Both the position numbers and the translations under genes were made by a program. This document shows positions 7,734 through 16,164 of a DNA stretch of 45,152 bases, one piece after another. This stretch comes from Lachnospiraceae bacterium NK4A179 (GTDB lineage Bacteria > Bacillota > Clostridia > Lachnospirales > Lachnospiraceae), in the NCBI GenBank assembly GCA_000421045.1, contig ATWC01000026.1:1-45152 (forward strand). Reading direction: 5' to 3'. Every line of letters starts with the position of its first letter. Within the stretch, counting starts at the first letter, position 1. The notes under the pieces are model-generated. The model ran no database searches. It was given only the letters and a program-made list of their open reading frames with translations, and was not told the DNA's origin.

Positions 7734-8896
7734 ACATAAATGAAATACCCACACCTTCATATGTTATCGATGAGGGCAGATTGGAAGATAATCTGAAGAT
7801 CCTGCAGTCTGTTGCAGAAGCATCGGGCTGCTCTATATTGCTTGCGCAGAAAGCTTTCTCTGCATTTTCCGAATATCCGCTCATAGCAAAATATCTTGCG
7901 GGCTGCACAGCAAGCGGCCTGTATGAAGCGCGTCTTGGAGCCGAAGAGATGGGAAAGGAGAATCATGTTTTTTCTCCTGCATATAAAGAGAGCGAGATAG
8001 AAGAGATAGCTTCCATCTGCGATCATGTGATCTTTAATTCATTTAATGAGCTGGAACGCTTTGCATCAAAAGTTTATGAAATACAGAAGGTGCGCGGCAT
8101 CACTGATGGTATAGGCATACGCATCAATCCCGAGTGCTCCACACAGGATGAACCTATTTACGATCCGTGTGCACCGGGCTCAAGGCTTGGCGTGACTGAA
8201 AAGAATTTCCGAAAAGGAATGAAGGAGCGTCCCGAAGTCTTCGCACTTGTCTCCGGCTTACACTGCCATACTTTATGCGAGCAGGATTCTGATGCGCTTG
8301 AGACAACGCTTGCTGCTGTGCGTGAGCGTTTTGGTGATGTGCTCGCTCTTCCGCAGATGAAGTGGCTCAATCTTGGCGGTGGGCATCACATATCAAAAAA
8401 GACATACGACCGCGACAGACTGATACGTCTCGTGAAAGGATTAAAAGAAGACTATCCGTTAAACATTTATCTGGAACCGGGTGAGGCGGTGGCTTTGAAT
8501 GCCGGCTATCTGGTAACGGAAGTGATGGATGTGGTGGATAACGATAAGCAGATCCTCATTCTTGATGCATCGGCAGCATGCCATATGCCCGATGTACTGG
8601 AGATGCCTTATCGCCCGCCTCTTAAGGATTCAGGCCTTCCGGATGAGAAGAAATATACATACAGGCTTTCTTCCTGCACCTGTCTTGCAGGAGACATCAC
8701 GGGAGATTATTCCTTTGATACGGAGAAGAAACGCGGTGACCGCCTTGTGTTTGAAGACATGGCGATATATTCAATGGTTAAGAACAATACCTTCAACGGT
8801 ATGCCGCTGCCATCGATCTATGCGATGGATGCAGGCGGAGAATGCAGACTTATAAAGGCTTTTGGATATGAGGATTTTAAAAACAGACTCTCTTAA
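7730..8896 (+). CDS. nspC: Carboxynorspermidine decarboxylase
   Basis: PLP-dependent alanine-racemase-fold decarboxylase of 388 residues, converting carboxyspermidine or carboxynorspermidine to spermidine or norspermidine. The PLP lysine is in the N-terminal strand ([10 protein letters not shown], residue ~44). Other marks are GLHCHTLCE (~185), LNLGGGHH (~214) and the C-terminal CLAGD near 321, typical of the group. Its usual partner, carboxyspermidine dehydrogenase, is not in the window. It overlaps both neighbours and is followed by agmatine deiminase, so the cassette is about polyamine synthesis. Confidence 0.93.
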   Translation: MNINEIPTPSYVIDEGRLEDNLKILQSVAEASGCSILLAQKAFSAFSEYPLIAKYLAGCTASGLYEARLGAEEMGKENHVFSPAYKESEIEEIASICDHVIFNSFNELERFASKVYEIQKVRGITDGIGIRINPECSTQDEPIYDPCAPGSRLGVTEKNFRKGMKERPEVFALVSGLHCHTLCEQDSDALETTLAAVRERFGDVLALPQMKWLNLGGGHHISKKTYDRDRLIRLVKGLKEDYPLNIYLEPGEAVALNAGYLVTEVMDVVDNDKQILILDASAACHMPDVLEMPYRPPLKDSGLPDEKKYTYRLSSCTCLAGDITGDYSFDTEKKRGDRLVFEDMAIYSMVKNNTFNGMPLPSIYAMDAGGECRLIKAFGYEDFKNRLS

Positions 8897-10016
8897 GATG
8901 CCCGGTGAATTTGAAGGGCACAAAGGGACTTTAATGATATGGCCGGTGCGTCCGGGTTCATGGACCAATAAGGGCAAAGAAGCAAAGAAAGTATTTACAG
9001 AGATCGCACGAAAGATCGCAGAGCATGAGGAACTGTATATGCTCGCGTATGATGGATCTGTTGATGAAGCGGCAGCAGCACTGGATGCTGACGAGATAGT
9101 ATATGCACCGGGTGATGTGAAGGTTCTTAAAACTCCGTCGAAGTTTAAGATATCCGTGCTTGCGATAAAGACAGATGATGCATGGGCCCGCGATGTGTGT
9201 CCCACATTTGTAAGGAATGATGATGGAAACATATGCGGCACAGGCTGGTGCTTCAATGCCTGGGGCGGCTCATTTGACGGCCTTTATGCGGATTATGAAA
9301 ATGATGCGAAGGCAGCGTTTAATGTCTGTGAATATCTTGATATCGATTTCAAGGATGCGCGTGACTTCGTCCTTGAAGGCGGCTCCATCCACAGCGACGG
9401 TGAGGGTACGCTGCTCGTAACTGAAAGCTGTCTTCTTAGCAAAGGCAGAAACCCTGAACTTTCAAAGCAGCAGATAGAGGACAGGTTAAAAAAAGAACTT
9501 GGCGTTTCTAAAGTAATATGGCTTCCCTATGGTATCTATAATGACGAGACCAATGAGCACGTGGATAACGTGTGTGCCTTTGTGCGTCCCGCGGAAGTGC
9601 TGCTTGCATGGACTGATGATAAGTCTGATCCGCAGTATGCCATGAGTGCGGCGGATCTTGAAGTACTCGAGAACGAAACTGATGCAAAGGGAAGAAAGAT
9701 AAAAGTGCGTCTCCTTCACATACCGGGAAAACATGTTTGCATCACTGAAGAAGAGCTTAACTCTCTTGAAGCCGAGCCGGGTGAGGATGAGAGAGAATAT
9801 GGAGAGCGCCTTGCTGCAAGCTATGTCAATTTTTATATTGCAAACGGACTTATAGTTTATCCGAGGTTCGGCGATGTAAATGATGACAGGGCTCAGCGGA
9901 TCCTTGAAGAATGCTTCCCCGACAGAGAAGTTTACGGCGTAGATGCACGCCCGATCATCGTGGGCGGCGGAAATATACACTGCATAACACAGCAGATACC
10001 GGAGGTGAGACTGTGA
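8868..10016 (+). CDS. aguA: Agmatine deiminase
   Basis: Guanidino-group hydrolase of about 382 residues that makes N-carbamoylputrescine from agmatine. Family marks: [16 protein letters not shown] near the start, [37 protein letters not shown] and the C-terminal catalytic-cysteine loop GGGNIHC. The start is uncertain: ATG 8868 gives [15 protein letters not shown] and overlaps nspC by 29 nt, ATG 8898 starts directly at MPGEF, and TTG 8862 is also in frame. None has a strong ribosome binding site, which fits coupling to nspC. N-carbamoylputrescine amidase (aguB) is not present here. Confidence 0.93.
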   Translation: MRILKTDSLKMPGEFEGHKGTLMIWPVRPGSWTNKGKEAKKVFTEIARKIAEHEELYMLAYDGSVDEAAAALDADEIVYAPGDVKVLKTPSKFKISVLAIKTDDAWARDVCPTFVRNDDGNICGTGWCFNAWGGSFDGLYADYENDAKAAFNVCEYLDIDFKDARDFVLEGGSIHSDGEGTLLVTESCLLSKGRNPELSKQQIEDRLKKELGVSKVIWLPYGIYNDETNEHVDNVCAFVRPAEVLLAWTDDKSDPQYAMSAADLEVLENETDAKGRKIKVRLLHIPGKHVCITEEELNSLEAEPGEDEREYGERLAASYVNFYIANGLIVYPRFGDVNDDRAQRILEECFPDREVYGVDARPIIVGGGNIHCITQQIPEVRL

Positions 10017-10900
10017 TCATAGTCCGTTTCAGAGGTGGCATGGGAAATCAGATGTTCCAGTATGCTTTCCTCAGATATCTTGAAATGAAGGGCGCCACTT
10101 TGAAGGCGGACCTTTCCGAATTCAAGTGCATGAAGACGCATGCCGGATATGAACTGGATAAGGCGTTTGACCTGCATCCCGCAGAGGCTTCATATAAAGA
10201 GATACGTGCGGTTGCGGATTATATCCCGGTTATGCACCGCTTTCCTTTTTCAAGAAAAGTCTTCGAGATTCTCTACAAAAAAGAAACAAAGCGTGTTGAA
10301 GCCGAAGGTCCGAAGAAGAGTCACATATCGGAAGAAAAATATTTTGACATGAGCGAAGATGAAAGACTGCATCTCGCTTCATCATCAGAAGATCTGTATA
10401 TGGACGGCTTCTGGATAAAGCCTGACATGTATGATGATGAAGTGCTTAAGTGTTTTACTTTCAGTAAGACACTTGATGAAAAATACAAAGGAACGATAGA
10501 GGATGAGCATTCATGCTCAGTTCATGTGAGGTGCGGGGACTATACCGGTACCGGCCTTGATATACTTGGCAAGGAATATTATGAAAAGGCGGCCGAAAAG
10601 ATCCTTTCGGAAGATGCCGATGTGAAGTTCTATGTTTTTTCGGATGACAGAGAAAAGGCAGAGAAGCTCCTTTCACCTTTCATGAAAAAGATGGTCTTTT
10701 GCGACACGCCTGCCTCTCATGCATATGACGACATGTATCTGATGAGCCGTTGCAGGCACCATATCATAGCCAATTCCACCTTCAGTTTCTGGGGTGCAAG
10801 GCTTTCGGCTGATAAGAGCGGCATCACCATCTGTCCAAAATATGAGGACAAGAACAATACCGCCAATCGCCTTGTTCACGAAGGCTGGCAGATGCTGTAA
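10013..10900 (+). CDS. Glycosyltransferase family 11 (alpha-1,2-fucosyltransferase-like)
   Basis: A 295-residue GT11 protein. The GTG start at 10013 overlaps the aguA stop (GTGA) with GGAGGT seven nt upstream, giving an N-terminus [18 protein letters not shown], the classic GT11 opening. [12 protein letters not shown] near the C-terminus is another family motif. The family moves fucose from GDP-fucose to galactose in surface glycans. Odd: the conserved HxRRxD donor motif reads HVRCGD here, with the second Arg replaced by Cys, so activity or donor choice may differ. It is the last gene of a polyamine/manganese operon, an unusual place for a glycan gene. Confidence 0.88.
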   Translation: MIIVRFRGGMGNQMFQYAFLRYLEMKGATLKADLSEFKCMKTHAGYELDKAFDLHPAEASYKEIRAVADYIPVMHRFPFSRKVFEILYKKETKRVEAEGPKKSHISEEKYFDMSEDERLHLASSSEDLYMDGFWIKPDMYDDEVLKCFTFSKTLDEKYKGTIEDEHSCSVHVRCGDYTGTGLDILGKEYYEKAAEKILSEDADVKFYVFSDDREKAEKLLSPFMKKMVFCDTPASHAYDDMYLMSRCRHHIIANSTFSFWGARLSADKSGITICPKYEDKNNTANRLVHEGWQML

Positions 10901-10937
10901 AAATGAGATAAATAAAGGCTTTATCCCTGTTTTAGGA

Positions 10938-10966
10938 TTGAACAGACTTCCCGATAATGCTACAAT
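10938..10966 (+). promoter_or_regulatory. Strong promoter ahead of the structured leader RNA
   Basis: TTGAAC (10938-10943), 17-nt spacer ending in TGC, then TACAAT (10961-10966), i.e. a -35 plus an extended -10. Transcription would begin near 10973, giving a leader of about 305 nt before the acyl-CoA ligase start. Confidence 0.7.
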
Positions 10967-11023
10967 TCAAGGGTTGTAAGGCTTATAAATACAGACTCTA
11001 TATATTAAAAAATTATTAGCTAA

Positions 11024-11237
11024 AACTTCCTACACCGTGCAGTGTTATCTGACGGTGTTTGAGAGAGCCGTAGTAGTTCTCGAAAATGCATAAGATCACC
11101 AGGAACGGGCTGCCACGGATGGCGGACCGATGCGAACTGTGAGCGGTTCCGGAAAAAAGAATAGCCTTGGGCATTTTCGTAAGAACTACTTAGCGAACGA
11201 TTCCACCGTCAGATAAGGCTGCATGGTGTGGGAAGTT
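11024..11237 (+). ncRNA. Large structured RNA element in the acyl-CoA ligase leader
   Basis: A 34-nt arm (11024-11057) pairs with 11204-11237 with essentially one mismatch plus a few G-U pairs. After an asymmetric internal loop of 12-14 nt per side, AGTAGTTCT/CGAAAATGC (11072-11089) pairs with GCATTTTCG/AGAACTACT (11171-11190) around a 2-nt bulge. The apex holds smaller hairpins, e.g. GCCA-CGGA-TGGC and GGACCG...CGGTTCC. A small hairpin, GTGTT-AGC-AACAC, follows before the AGGAGG site. The order of paired and unpaired parts fits an RNA more than a simple palindrome. No known riboswitch is recognised; it could also be a mobile element related in architecture to 167-360 and 17148-17340. Confidence 0.65.
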
Positions 11238-11280
11238 GGTGTTAGCAACACAAATTTAATCAATTCCAGGAGGAAAGGAA

Positions 11281-12918
11281 ATGCCGGTTACAGATTTACT
11301 GAGGCGCAATGCCAGAGAGCATGGGAGCGAGGTTGCACTTGTTGAACTCAACCCTTCTATGGAGGATATGAGACGATATTCTTTCAAAGAATATGATCTG
11401 GTTCAGCAGACAAGTCCCAGGCCTTTCAGAAGAGAGATCACATGGCAGGTATTTGATGAGAAGTCAAACCGGGTAGCAAATATGCTGCTTGAGCGAGGGA
11501 TCGAGAAGGGCGACAGAGTTGCGATACTCATGTTCAACTGCCTTGAATGGCTTCCTATTTACTTTGGTATATTAAAGGCCGGCGCCATTGCTGTTCCTTT
11601 CAATTTCAGATATACGGCCAACGAGATATCATACTGCGCAAATCTTGCTGATGTATCCGTTCTTCTTTTCGGACCGGAATTCATCGACAGACTGAATATT
11701 AATGCTGATGAGCTTTCACATAACAGACTGCTCATCTATGTGGGCGAAGGTGAGAGCCCTCAGTTTGCAGAGAATTATTACAGTCTTGTAGCAGATTATC
11801 CGAGCAGCGATCCCGATATTAAGCTCACAGAGGAAGACCTGGCTGCGATCTATTTCTCATCCGGCACAACAGGTTTCCCCAAGGCTATACTTCATCCTCA
11901 CAGGAGCCTTACTCAGGCTGCCGAGATGGAGGCTGTTCATCACAAGACTACAAAGGACGATTGCTTCTTATGCATTCCTCCTCTTTATCATACAGGTGCC
12001 AAGTTCCACTGGATGGGTTCGCTTTGGACATGCAGCAAGGCAGTACTCTTAAAGGGTACCAAGCCCGAGGTTATACTCAAGGCTGTTTCCGAAGAGCATT
12101 GCACCATCGTCTGGCTCCTTGTGCCCTGGGCTCAGGATATTCTTGATGCCCTCGACAGAGGCGATGTGAAGATCTCCGATTACGAACTGGATCAGTGGAG
12201 ACTGATGCATATAGGCGCACAGCCTGTGCCTCCTTCACTCATCCGTCATTGGAAAGAGTATTTCCCTGACCATCAGTATGATACAAACTATGGTCTTTCG
12301 GAATCAACAGGCCCGGGCTGCGTTCATCTGGGACTGGAGAATACGAACAAAGTGGGTGCCATCGGTGTGCCCGGTTATCGTTGGGAGTGCAAGATCATCG
12401 ACGAAGAAGGCAATACCGTAAAGCAGGGTGAAGTGGGCGAGCTTTGCGTAAAGGGCCCCGGCGTTATGCTTGAGTATTATCACAATCCTGAGGCAACAGC
12501 CGAGACACTTCATGACGGCTGGCTCTACACAGGTGATATGGCGCGTCAGGATGAAGACGGATTCTATTTCCTCGTTGACCGCAAGAAGGATCTGATCGTA
12601 AGCGGCGGTGAGAATATTTACCCTGTTGAGATAGAAAACTTCCTTCAGGAATATCCTAAGGTAAAGGACGTGGCTGTTATAGGCCTGCCCGACAAGCGTC
12701 TCGGTGAGATAACCGGCGCTATCGTTGAGCCGCAGCCCGGCAGCGACTGCACTGTTGAAGAGCTTGAAAAGTTCTGTACACAGCTTGCAAGATACAAGAG
12801 ACCTAAGAAGATAATTCTTGCAGATGTTCCGAGAAATGCTACAGGCAAGATAGAGAAACCGCTTCTTCGTAAACGTTACGGCGCAGAGCGTCTTGTGGAA
12901 CAGGAAAACAACGGCTGA
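11281..12918 (+). CDS. Acyl-CoA synthetase (class I adenylate-forming enzyme)
   Basis: A 545-residue AMP-binding enzyme that activates a carboxylic acid with ATP and joins it to CoA. Motifs in order: YFSSGTTGFPKA (P-loop, ~198), YGLSEST (~338), YTGDMARQDEDGF (~418), DRKKDLIVSGGENIYP (~433) and PRNATGKIEK with the catalytic Lys near the C-terminus. The fold resembles medium/long-chain fatty acid and bile-acid or aromatic acid CoA ligases; the substrate is not evident. AGGAGG lies 7-8 nt upstream. It is followed 16 nt later by a Na+/solute symporter, suggesting joint uptake and activation of a carboxylate (inference). Confidence 0.9.
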   Translation: MPVTDLLRRNAREHGSEVALVELNPSMEDMRRYSFKEYDLVQQTSPRPFRREITWQVFDEKSNRVANMLLERGIEKGDRVAILMFNCLEWLPIYFGILKAGAIAVPFNFRYTANEISYCANLADVSVLLFGPEFIDRLNINADELSHNRLLIYVGEGESPQFAENYYSLVADYPSSDPDIKLTEEDLAAIYFSSGTTGFPKAILHPHRSLTQAAEMEAVHHKTTKDDCFLCIPPLYHTGAKFHWMGSLWTCSKAVLLKGTKPEVILKAVSEEHCTIVWLLVPWAQDILDALDRGDVKISDYELDQWRLMHIGAQPVPPSLIRHWKEYFPDHQYDTNYGLSESTGPGCVHLGLENTNKVGAIGVPGYRWECKIIDEEGNTVKQGEVGELCVKGPGVMLEYYHNPEATAETLHDGWLYTGDMARQDEDGFYFLVDRKKDLIVSGGENIYPVEIENFLQEYPKVKDVAVIGLPDKRLGEITGAIVEPQPGSDCTVEELEKFCTQLARYKRPKKIILADVPRNATGKIEKPLLRKRYGAERLVEQENNG

Positions 12919-12934
12919 TCAAGGGGACTGACAT

Positions 12935-14500
12935 ATGGCTATCAAAATTATTTTTCTCATAGTATTCTTTATCGTCATGATCGCTATAGGCGTTATGACA
13001 CGAAAGAAAGCAAACAGCGTGGACGGCTTTGTTCTGGGTGGACGTACTGCAGGCCCGTGGCTTACTGCTTTCGGTTACGGTACATCATACTTTTCGGCAG
13101 TGGTATTCATAGGTTATGCAGGACAGTTCGGATATAAGTACGGTCTTGCATCCACCTGGGTAGGAATAGGAAATGCAGTTATAGGTTCGCTTCTTGCATG
13201 GATAGTTCTGGGCAGACGTACACGTGTTATGACAAAGCACCTTGACTCAAAGACCATGCCGGATTTCTTCGGAAAACGTTTTGACAGCCAGGCTCTTCGC
13301 ATTGCAGCCGCACTTATATCTTTCGTATTCCTTATACCTTACACATCTTCGGTCTATAACGGTTTATCAAGGCTCTTCAACATGGCCTTCAATATAGACT
13401 ATAAGATCTGCATCATAGTAATGGCTGCACTTACCTGCGTGTACGTTATACTCGGCGGATATATGGCTACAGTCGTTAACGATTTTGTGCAGGGAATAAT
13501 AATGCTTTTTGGTATCTGCGCAGTTATCATTTCTGTTATCAACAGTAACGGAGGTTTCATGACAGCGCTCACAACACTGTCTCAGACACCTTCCGATCTG
13601 CCTGTTTCAGAGGGAATGCAGGGCGCATTCATCTCATTCTTCGGTCCCGATCCGTTAAACCTTTTAGGCGTTGTGATACTCACATCACTTGGAACATGGG
13701 GCCTTCCTCAGATGGTCGGAAAGTTCTATGCCATCAAGGATGAGAAGTCCATCAAGGCAGGTACGGTTATCTCTACGGTATTTGCAATCGTTGTTGCCGG
13801 AGGATGCTATTTCCTCGGCGGCTTTGCAAGACTTTATCAGGGCAACCCCAACATACTTAAGGAAGACGGCGTGGGCATAAACTATGATGCCATCGTTCCC
13901 GAGATGTTAAGCGGCCTGCCTGATCTGCTCCTTGGTATCGTTATCGTGCTGGTGCTTTCAGCTTCGATGTCCACACTTTCATCACTTGTGCTCACATCCA
14001 GCTCAACTGTTACGCTTGATCTGATCGCTCAGATAGTACCGGACAAAAAGCTTGATAAGAAGAAAATAGAGAAGAGAAACCTTCTTACCATGAGACTGCT
14101 TCTTGTATTCTTCATCGTTGTTTCGGTAGCACTTGCTCTTAATCCGCCCACATTCATAGCTCAACTCATGGGCTACTCCTGGGGCGCACTTGCAGGTTCA
14201 TTCCTTGCACCTTTCCTCTGGGGCATCTACTGGAAGAGGACAACAAAGCTTTCCGTATGGGTTGCCTTTATTTCAGGCGTAGGCCTTACGGTATCAAACA
14301 TGTTCCTTCATTATGTGGCATCTCCCATCAACATGGGTGCCATCACAATGATCGCAGGCCTCATCATAGTTCCCATTGTGAGCCTCATCACACCGAAGCT
14401 TCCCGAGGATAAAGTGAAGGGCATCTTCTCCTGCTATGATGAAACCGTCACAATCGAAAAGAGATACAGCCTCCCCGAGAATGCGGATGAGGAAGAATGA
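12935..14500 (+). CDS. Sodium:solute symporter family transporter
   Basis: A 521-residue SSS-family protein with about 13 hydrophobic segments. It opens with a membrane helix followed by SVDGFVLGGRTAGPWLTAFGYG, a typical SSS start. Further marks are GYMATVVNDFVQGIIM and SASMSTLSSLVLTSSSTV, the segment associated with Na+ binding in this family. It likely imports a carboxylate, amino acid or similar solute. It is co-transcribed with the acyl-CoA synthetase and ends before a clear terminator. Confidence 0.92.
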   Translation: MAIKIIFLIVFFIVMIAIGVMTRKKANSVDGFVLGGRTAGPWLTAFGYGTSYFSAVVFIGYAGQFGYKYGLASTWVGIGNAVIGSLLAWIVLGRRTRVMTKHLDSKTMPDFFGKRFDSQALRIAAALISFVFLIPYTSSVYNGLSRLFNMAFNIDYKICIIVMAALTCVYVILGGYMATVVNDFVQGIIMLFGICAVIISVINSNGGFMTALTTLSQTPSDLPVSEGMQGAFISFFGPDPLNLLGVVILTSLGTWGLPQMVGKFYAIKDEKSIKAGTVISTVFAIVVAGGCYFLGGFARLYQGNPNILKEDGVGINYDAIVPEMLSGLPDLLLGIVIVLVLSASMSTLSSLVLTSSSTVTLDLIAQIVPDKKLDKKKIEKRNLLTMRLLLVFFIVVSVALALNPPTFIAQLMGYSWGALAGSFLAPFLWGIYWKRTTKLSVWVAFISGVGLTVSNMFLHYVASPINMGAITMIAGLIIVPIVSLITPKLPEDKVKGIFSCYDETVTIEKRYSLPENADEEE

Positions 14501-14529
14501 TCTTAAGTAAAGAAAGATTAGGTCTTAAC

Positions 14530-14577
14530 GCCCACGGAGTCGGTTATGAACCGCTTCGTGGGCCTTATCTATTTTTT
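14530..14577 (+). terminator. Terminator of the acyl-CoA ligase-symporter operon
   Basis: GCCCACG...CGTGGGC encloses an inner CGGTTATGAACCG hairpin and is followed by CTTATCTATTTTTT. Confidence 0.8.
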
Positions 14578-14635
14578 GTGGCAATTTGCAGATCGGGAGC
14601 AGTGCTATAAAGTGTTCCTTGATCTGTATCTTGAA

Positions 14636-14720
14636 CGTATACTATGTCAATAAAAATGCGGTCATATGACCGCATTTTTATTGACAAGCCGGATCCGCTG
14701 AGTATAATATAAAGTATACG
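14636..14720. promoter_or_regulatory. 42-nt perfect palindrome and promoter of the toxin-antitoxin operon
   Basis: Positions 14645-14686 form a perfect 21+21 nt palindrome beginning TGTCAATAAAAATGCGGTCA. Its right end is TTGACA (14681-14686), which is also a consensus -35: after 16 nt comes a perfect TATAAT (14703-14708). An outer inverted pair, CGTATACT (14636-14643) and AGTATACG (14713-14720), brackets the whole promoter. This arrangement fits an operator for autorepression by the DNA-binding antitoxin. As RNA the palindrome could also act as a terminator for upstream transcription. Confidence 0.75.
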
Positions 14721-14731
14721 GAGGAGACTGA

Positions 14732-15076
14732 GTGAGTAATCAAGCGAGCACATCGGACATTGCCTCTTATCTTACAGAAGTTAAGAGACTGTTGTCCGCA
14801 GGAAAATATGATTTTGTTCCAAGAAGAAAAAATATGCAAGCATTGGCGCAACATGGTCTTACAATCGCAGATGCAAAGAATGAGATTTTAGGGCTTGTTG
14901 TCGGTGATTACTACAAAGGCCCTAAGCAGGATTTTGATCCAAATCGTCCCGGCGACATATGGGAATTCAAAAAGGATATTGATGGAATGCAGTTTTATGT
15001 AAAAGTAAAAATTGTAAAGGAAAACGGCGAAGATATTTTGAAATGTCTTTCATTCCATGAGGACGATTTCGCTTAG
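14732..15076 (+). CDS. MqsR-like toxin (type II toxin-antitoxin)
   Basis: A 114-residue protein resembling MqsR, a RelE-fold mRNA interferase. The pattern YLTEVKRLLSAGKYDFVPRRKN, then DYYKGPKQDFDPNRPGDIWEFKKDIDG and a terminal CLSFHED, matches the family in order and length. The likely start is GTG 14732, with GAGGAG just upstream and a consensus promoter 24 nt before it. The antitoxin gene follows after 17 nt, the toxin-first order typical of mqsRA. It would cleave mRNA when not bound by the antitoxin. Confidence 0.85.
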   Translation: MSNQASTSDIASYLTEVKRLLSAGKYDFVPRRKNMQALAQHGLTIADAKNEILGLVVGDYYKGPKQDFDPNRPGDIWEFKKDIDGMQFYVKVKIVKENGEDILKCLSFHEDDFA

Positions 15077-15093
15077 GAAAGGAGGTGGCGTCA

Positions 15094-16098
15094 ATGAGAA
15101 AGTATTGCGAAGAATGCGGAAGAGAAGTTGAGACAAAAGTCATTACAAAGAAAGAAGCATATGACGTTTGTGGTGAATCTATTGAAGTAGATGCACAGAT
15201 ATTAGTTTGTGCAGAGTGTGGTGAAGAGTTTTATTGTGAGGAGCTTGATAACGCCACTCTTATACGGGCATATAATGAGTATCGAAGAAGACATAAGCTC
15301 TTATTTCCTGAAGAAATAAAAAAGATCAGAGAGCAGTATGGGCTTAGTCAGAGAAGCTTTGCAAAACTTCTGAATTGGGGAGATAAAACAATCTGCAGGT
15401 ATGAGAATGGATCCATTCAAGACAAGGCGCATAATAGCCTTCTATTATTCTTGCGTGAGCCTGAAAATATGAGAACATATCTTACAGAAAATGAGATTGT
15501 TCTCGATGAAAGGCAGAAGGCAAAATTATTGAATACTGTTGATAAGCTTGAGCAGGATACAGAATGTCGAACGGGAAGACGGTTTTTTGATCTTTTCTTT
15601 TCAAGAATTCCATCAGAGGAGAATGGATTTAAGGGCTTTGATTATGAGAAACTCTGTGCAATGGTCCTGTTTTTTGCGCATAAAAGCACAGGATTACTTA
15701 AAACAAAGCTGATGAAACTGCTGAATTACTCGGATATGATTTTCTATAAAGAAAATGGAGTATCTATCTCAGGCTTGAGATATGCGCATCTTCCTTATGG
15801 ACCGGTACCGGATAATTTTGATATGATTCTGGGGAAGATGGCAGCGGATCATCTTGCTCATATTGAAGTTATTTATGATGGAACATATGAAAAGCATCAG
15901 GTGATTCCGGAGTGTGATGTTCCGGAAGGTGTTCTTTCAGATTTGGAAATTGAAGTGCTTAACCGTATCTATGAAAAGTTTAAGAGTTTCGGCTCCGTGG
16001 AGATTTCTGATTATTCTCATAAAGAGAAGGGATATAAAGCCACAAAGACAGGACAGATTATATCCTATGCGTATGCGATGGATATTCAGCTGAATTAA
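15094..16098 (+). CDS. MqsA-type antitoxin fused to a Panacea (DUF4065) domain
   Basis: A 334-residue antitoxin with three visible parts. Residues 1-60 form a zinc-finger-like domain (CEEC at the start, later CAEC), as in MqsA, which binds the toxin. Residues ~70-130 hold a helix-turn-helix (FPEEIKKIREQYGLSQRSFAKLLNWGDKTICRYENG) for operator binding. Residues ~190-330 match the Panacea/SocA-like DUF4065 domain (KTKLMKLLNYSDMIFY, GLRYAHLPYGPVPDNF). MqsA itself is only ~130 residues, so the extra domain is notable; Panacea is known as a versatile toxin-neutralising domain. ATG 15094 is preferred, with AGGAGG eight nt upstream. Confidence 0.88.
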   Translation: MRKYCEECGREVETKVITKKEAYDVCGESIEVDAQILVCAECGEEFYCEELDNATLIRAYNEYRRRHKLLFPEEIKKIREQYGLSQRSFAKLLNWGDKTICRYENGSIQDKAHNSLLLFLREPENMRTYLTENEIVLDERQKAKLLNTVDKLEQDTECRTGRRFFDLFFSRIPSEENGFKGFDYEKLCAMVLFFAHKSTGLLKTKLMKLLNYSDMIFYKENGVSISGLRYAHLPYGPVPDNFDMILGKMAADHLAHIEVIYDGTYEKHQVIPECDVPEGVLSDLEIEVLNRIYEKFKSFGSVEISDYSHKEKGYKATKTGQIISYAYAMDIQLN

Positions 16099-16111
16099 TC
16101 ATAAACGAAAG

Positions 16112-16150
16112 AATAGCGGCCATCGGTATAAAACGGTAGCTGCTATTTTT
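16112..16150 (+). terminator. Terminator of the toxin-antitoxin operon
   Basis: ATAGCGGC pairs with GCTGCTAT (one G-U) around an ATCG/CGGT inner stem, followed by TTTTTAT. Confidence 0.7.
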
Positions 16151-16164
16151 ATGAGGACTCTAAA

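Noticed and set aside
7092-7760. 222-codon minus-strand frame opposite mntP
   Set aside because: Antisense shadow of a clear MntP gene; composition is low-complexity and no start signals exist.
11024-11237. 6S RNA or SRP RNA
   Set aside because: The length and rod shape suggested 6S, and GGTTCCGGAA recalled SRP, but the multi-hairpin apex does not fit 6S and the conserved SRP apical loop cannot be formed.
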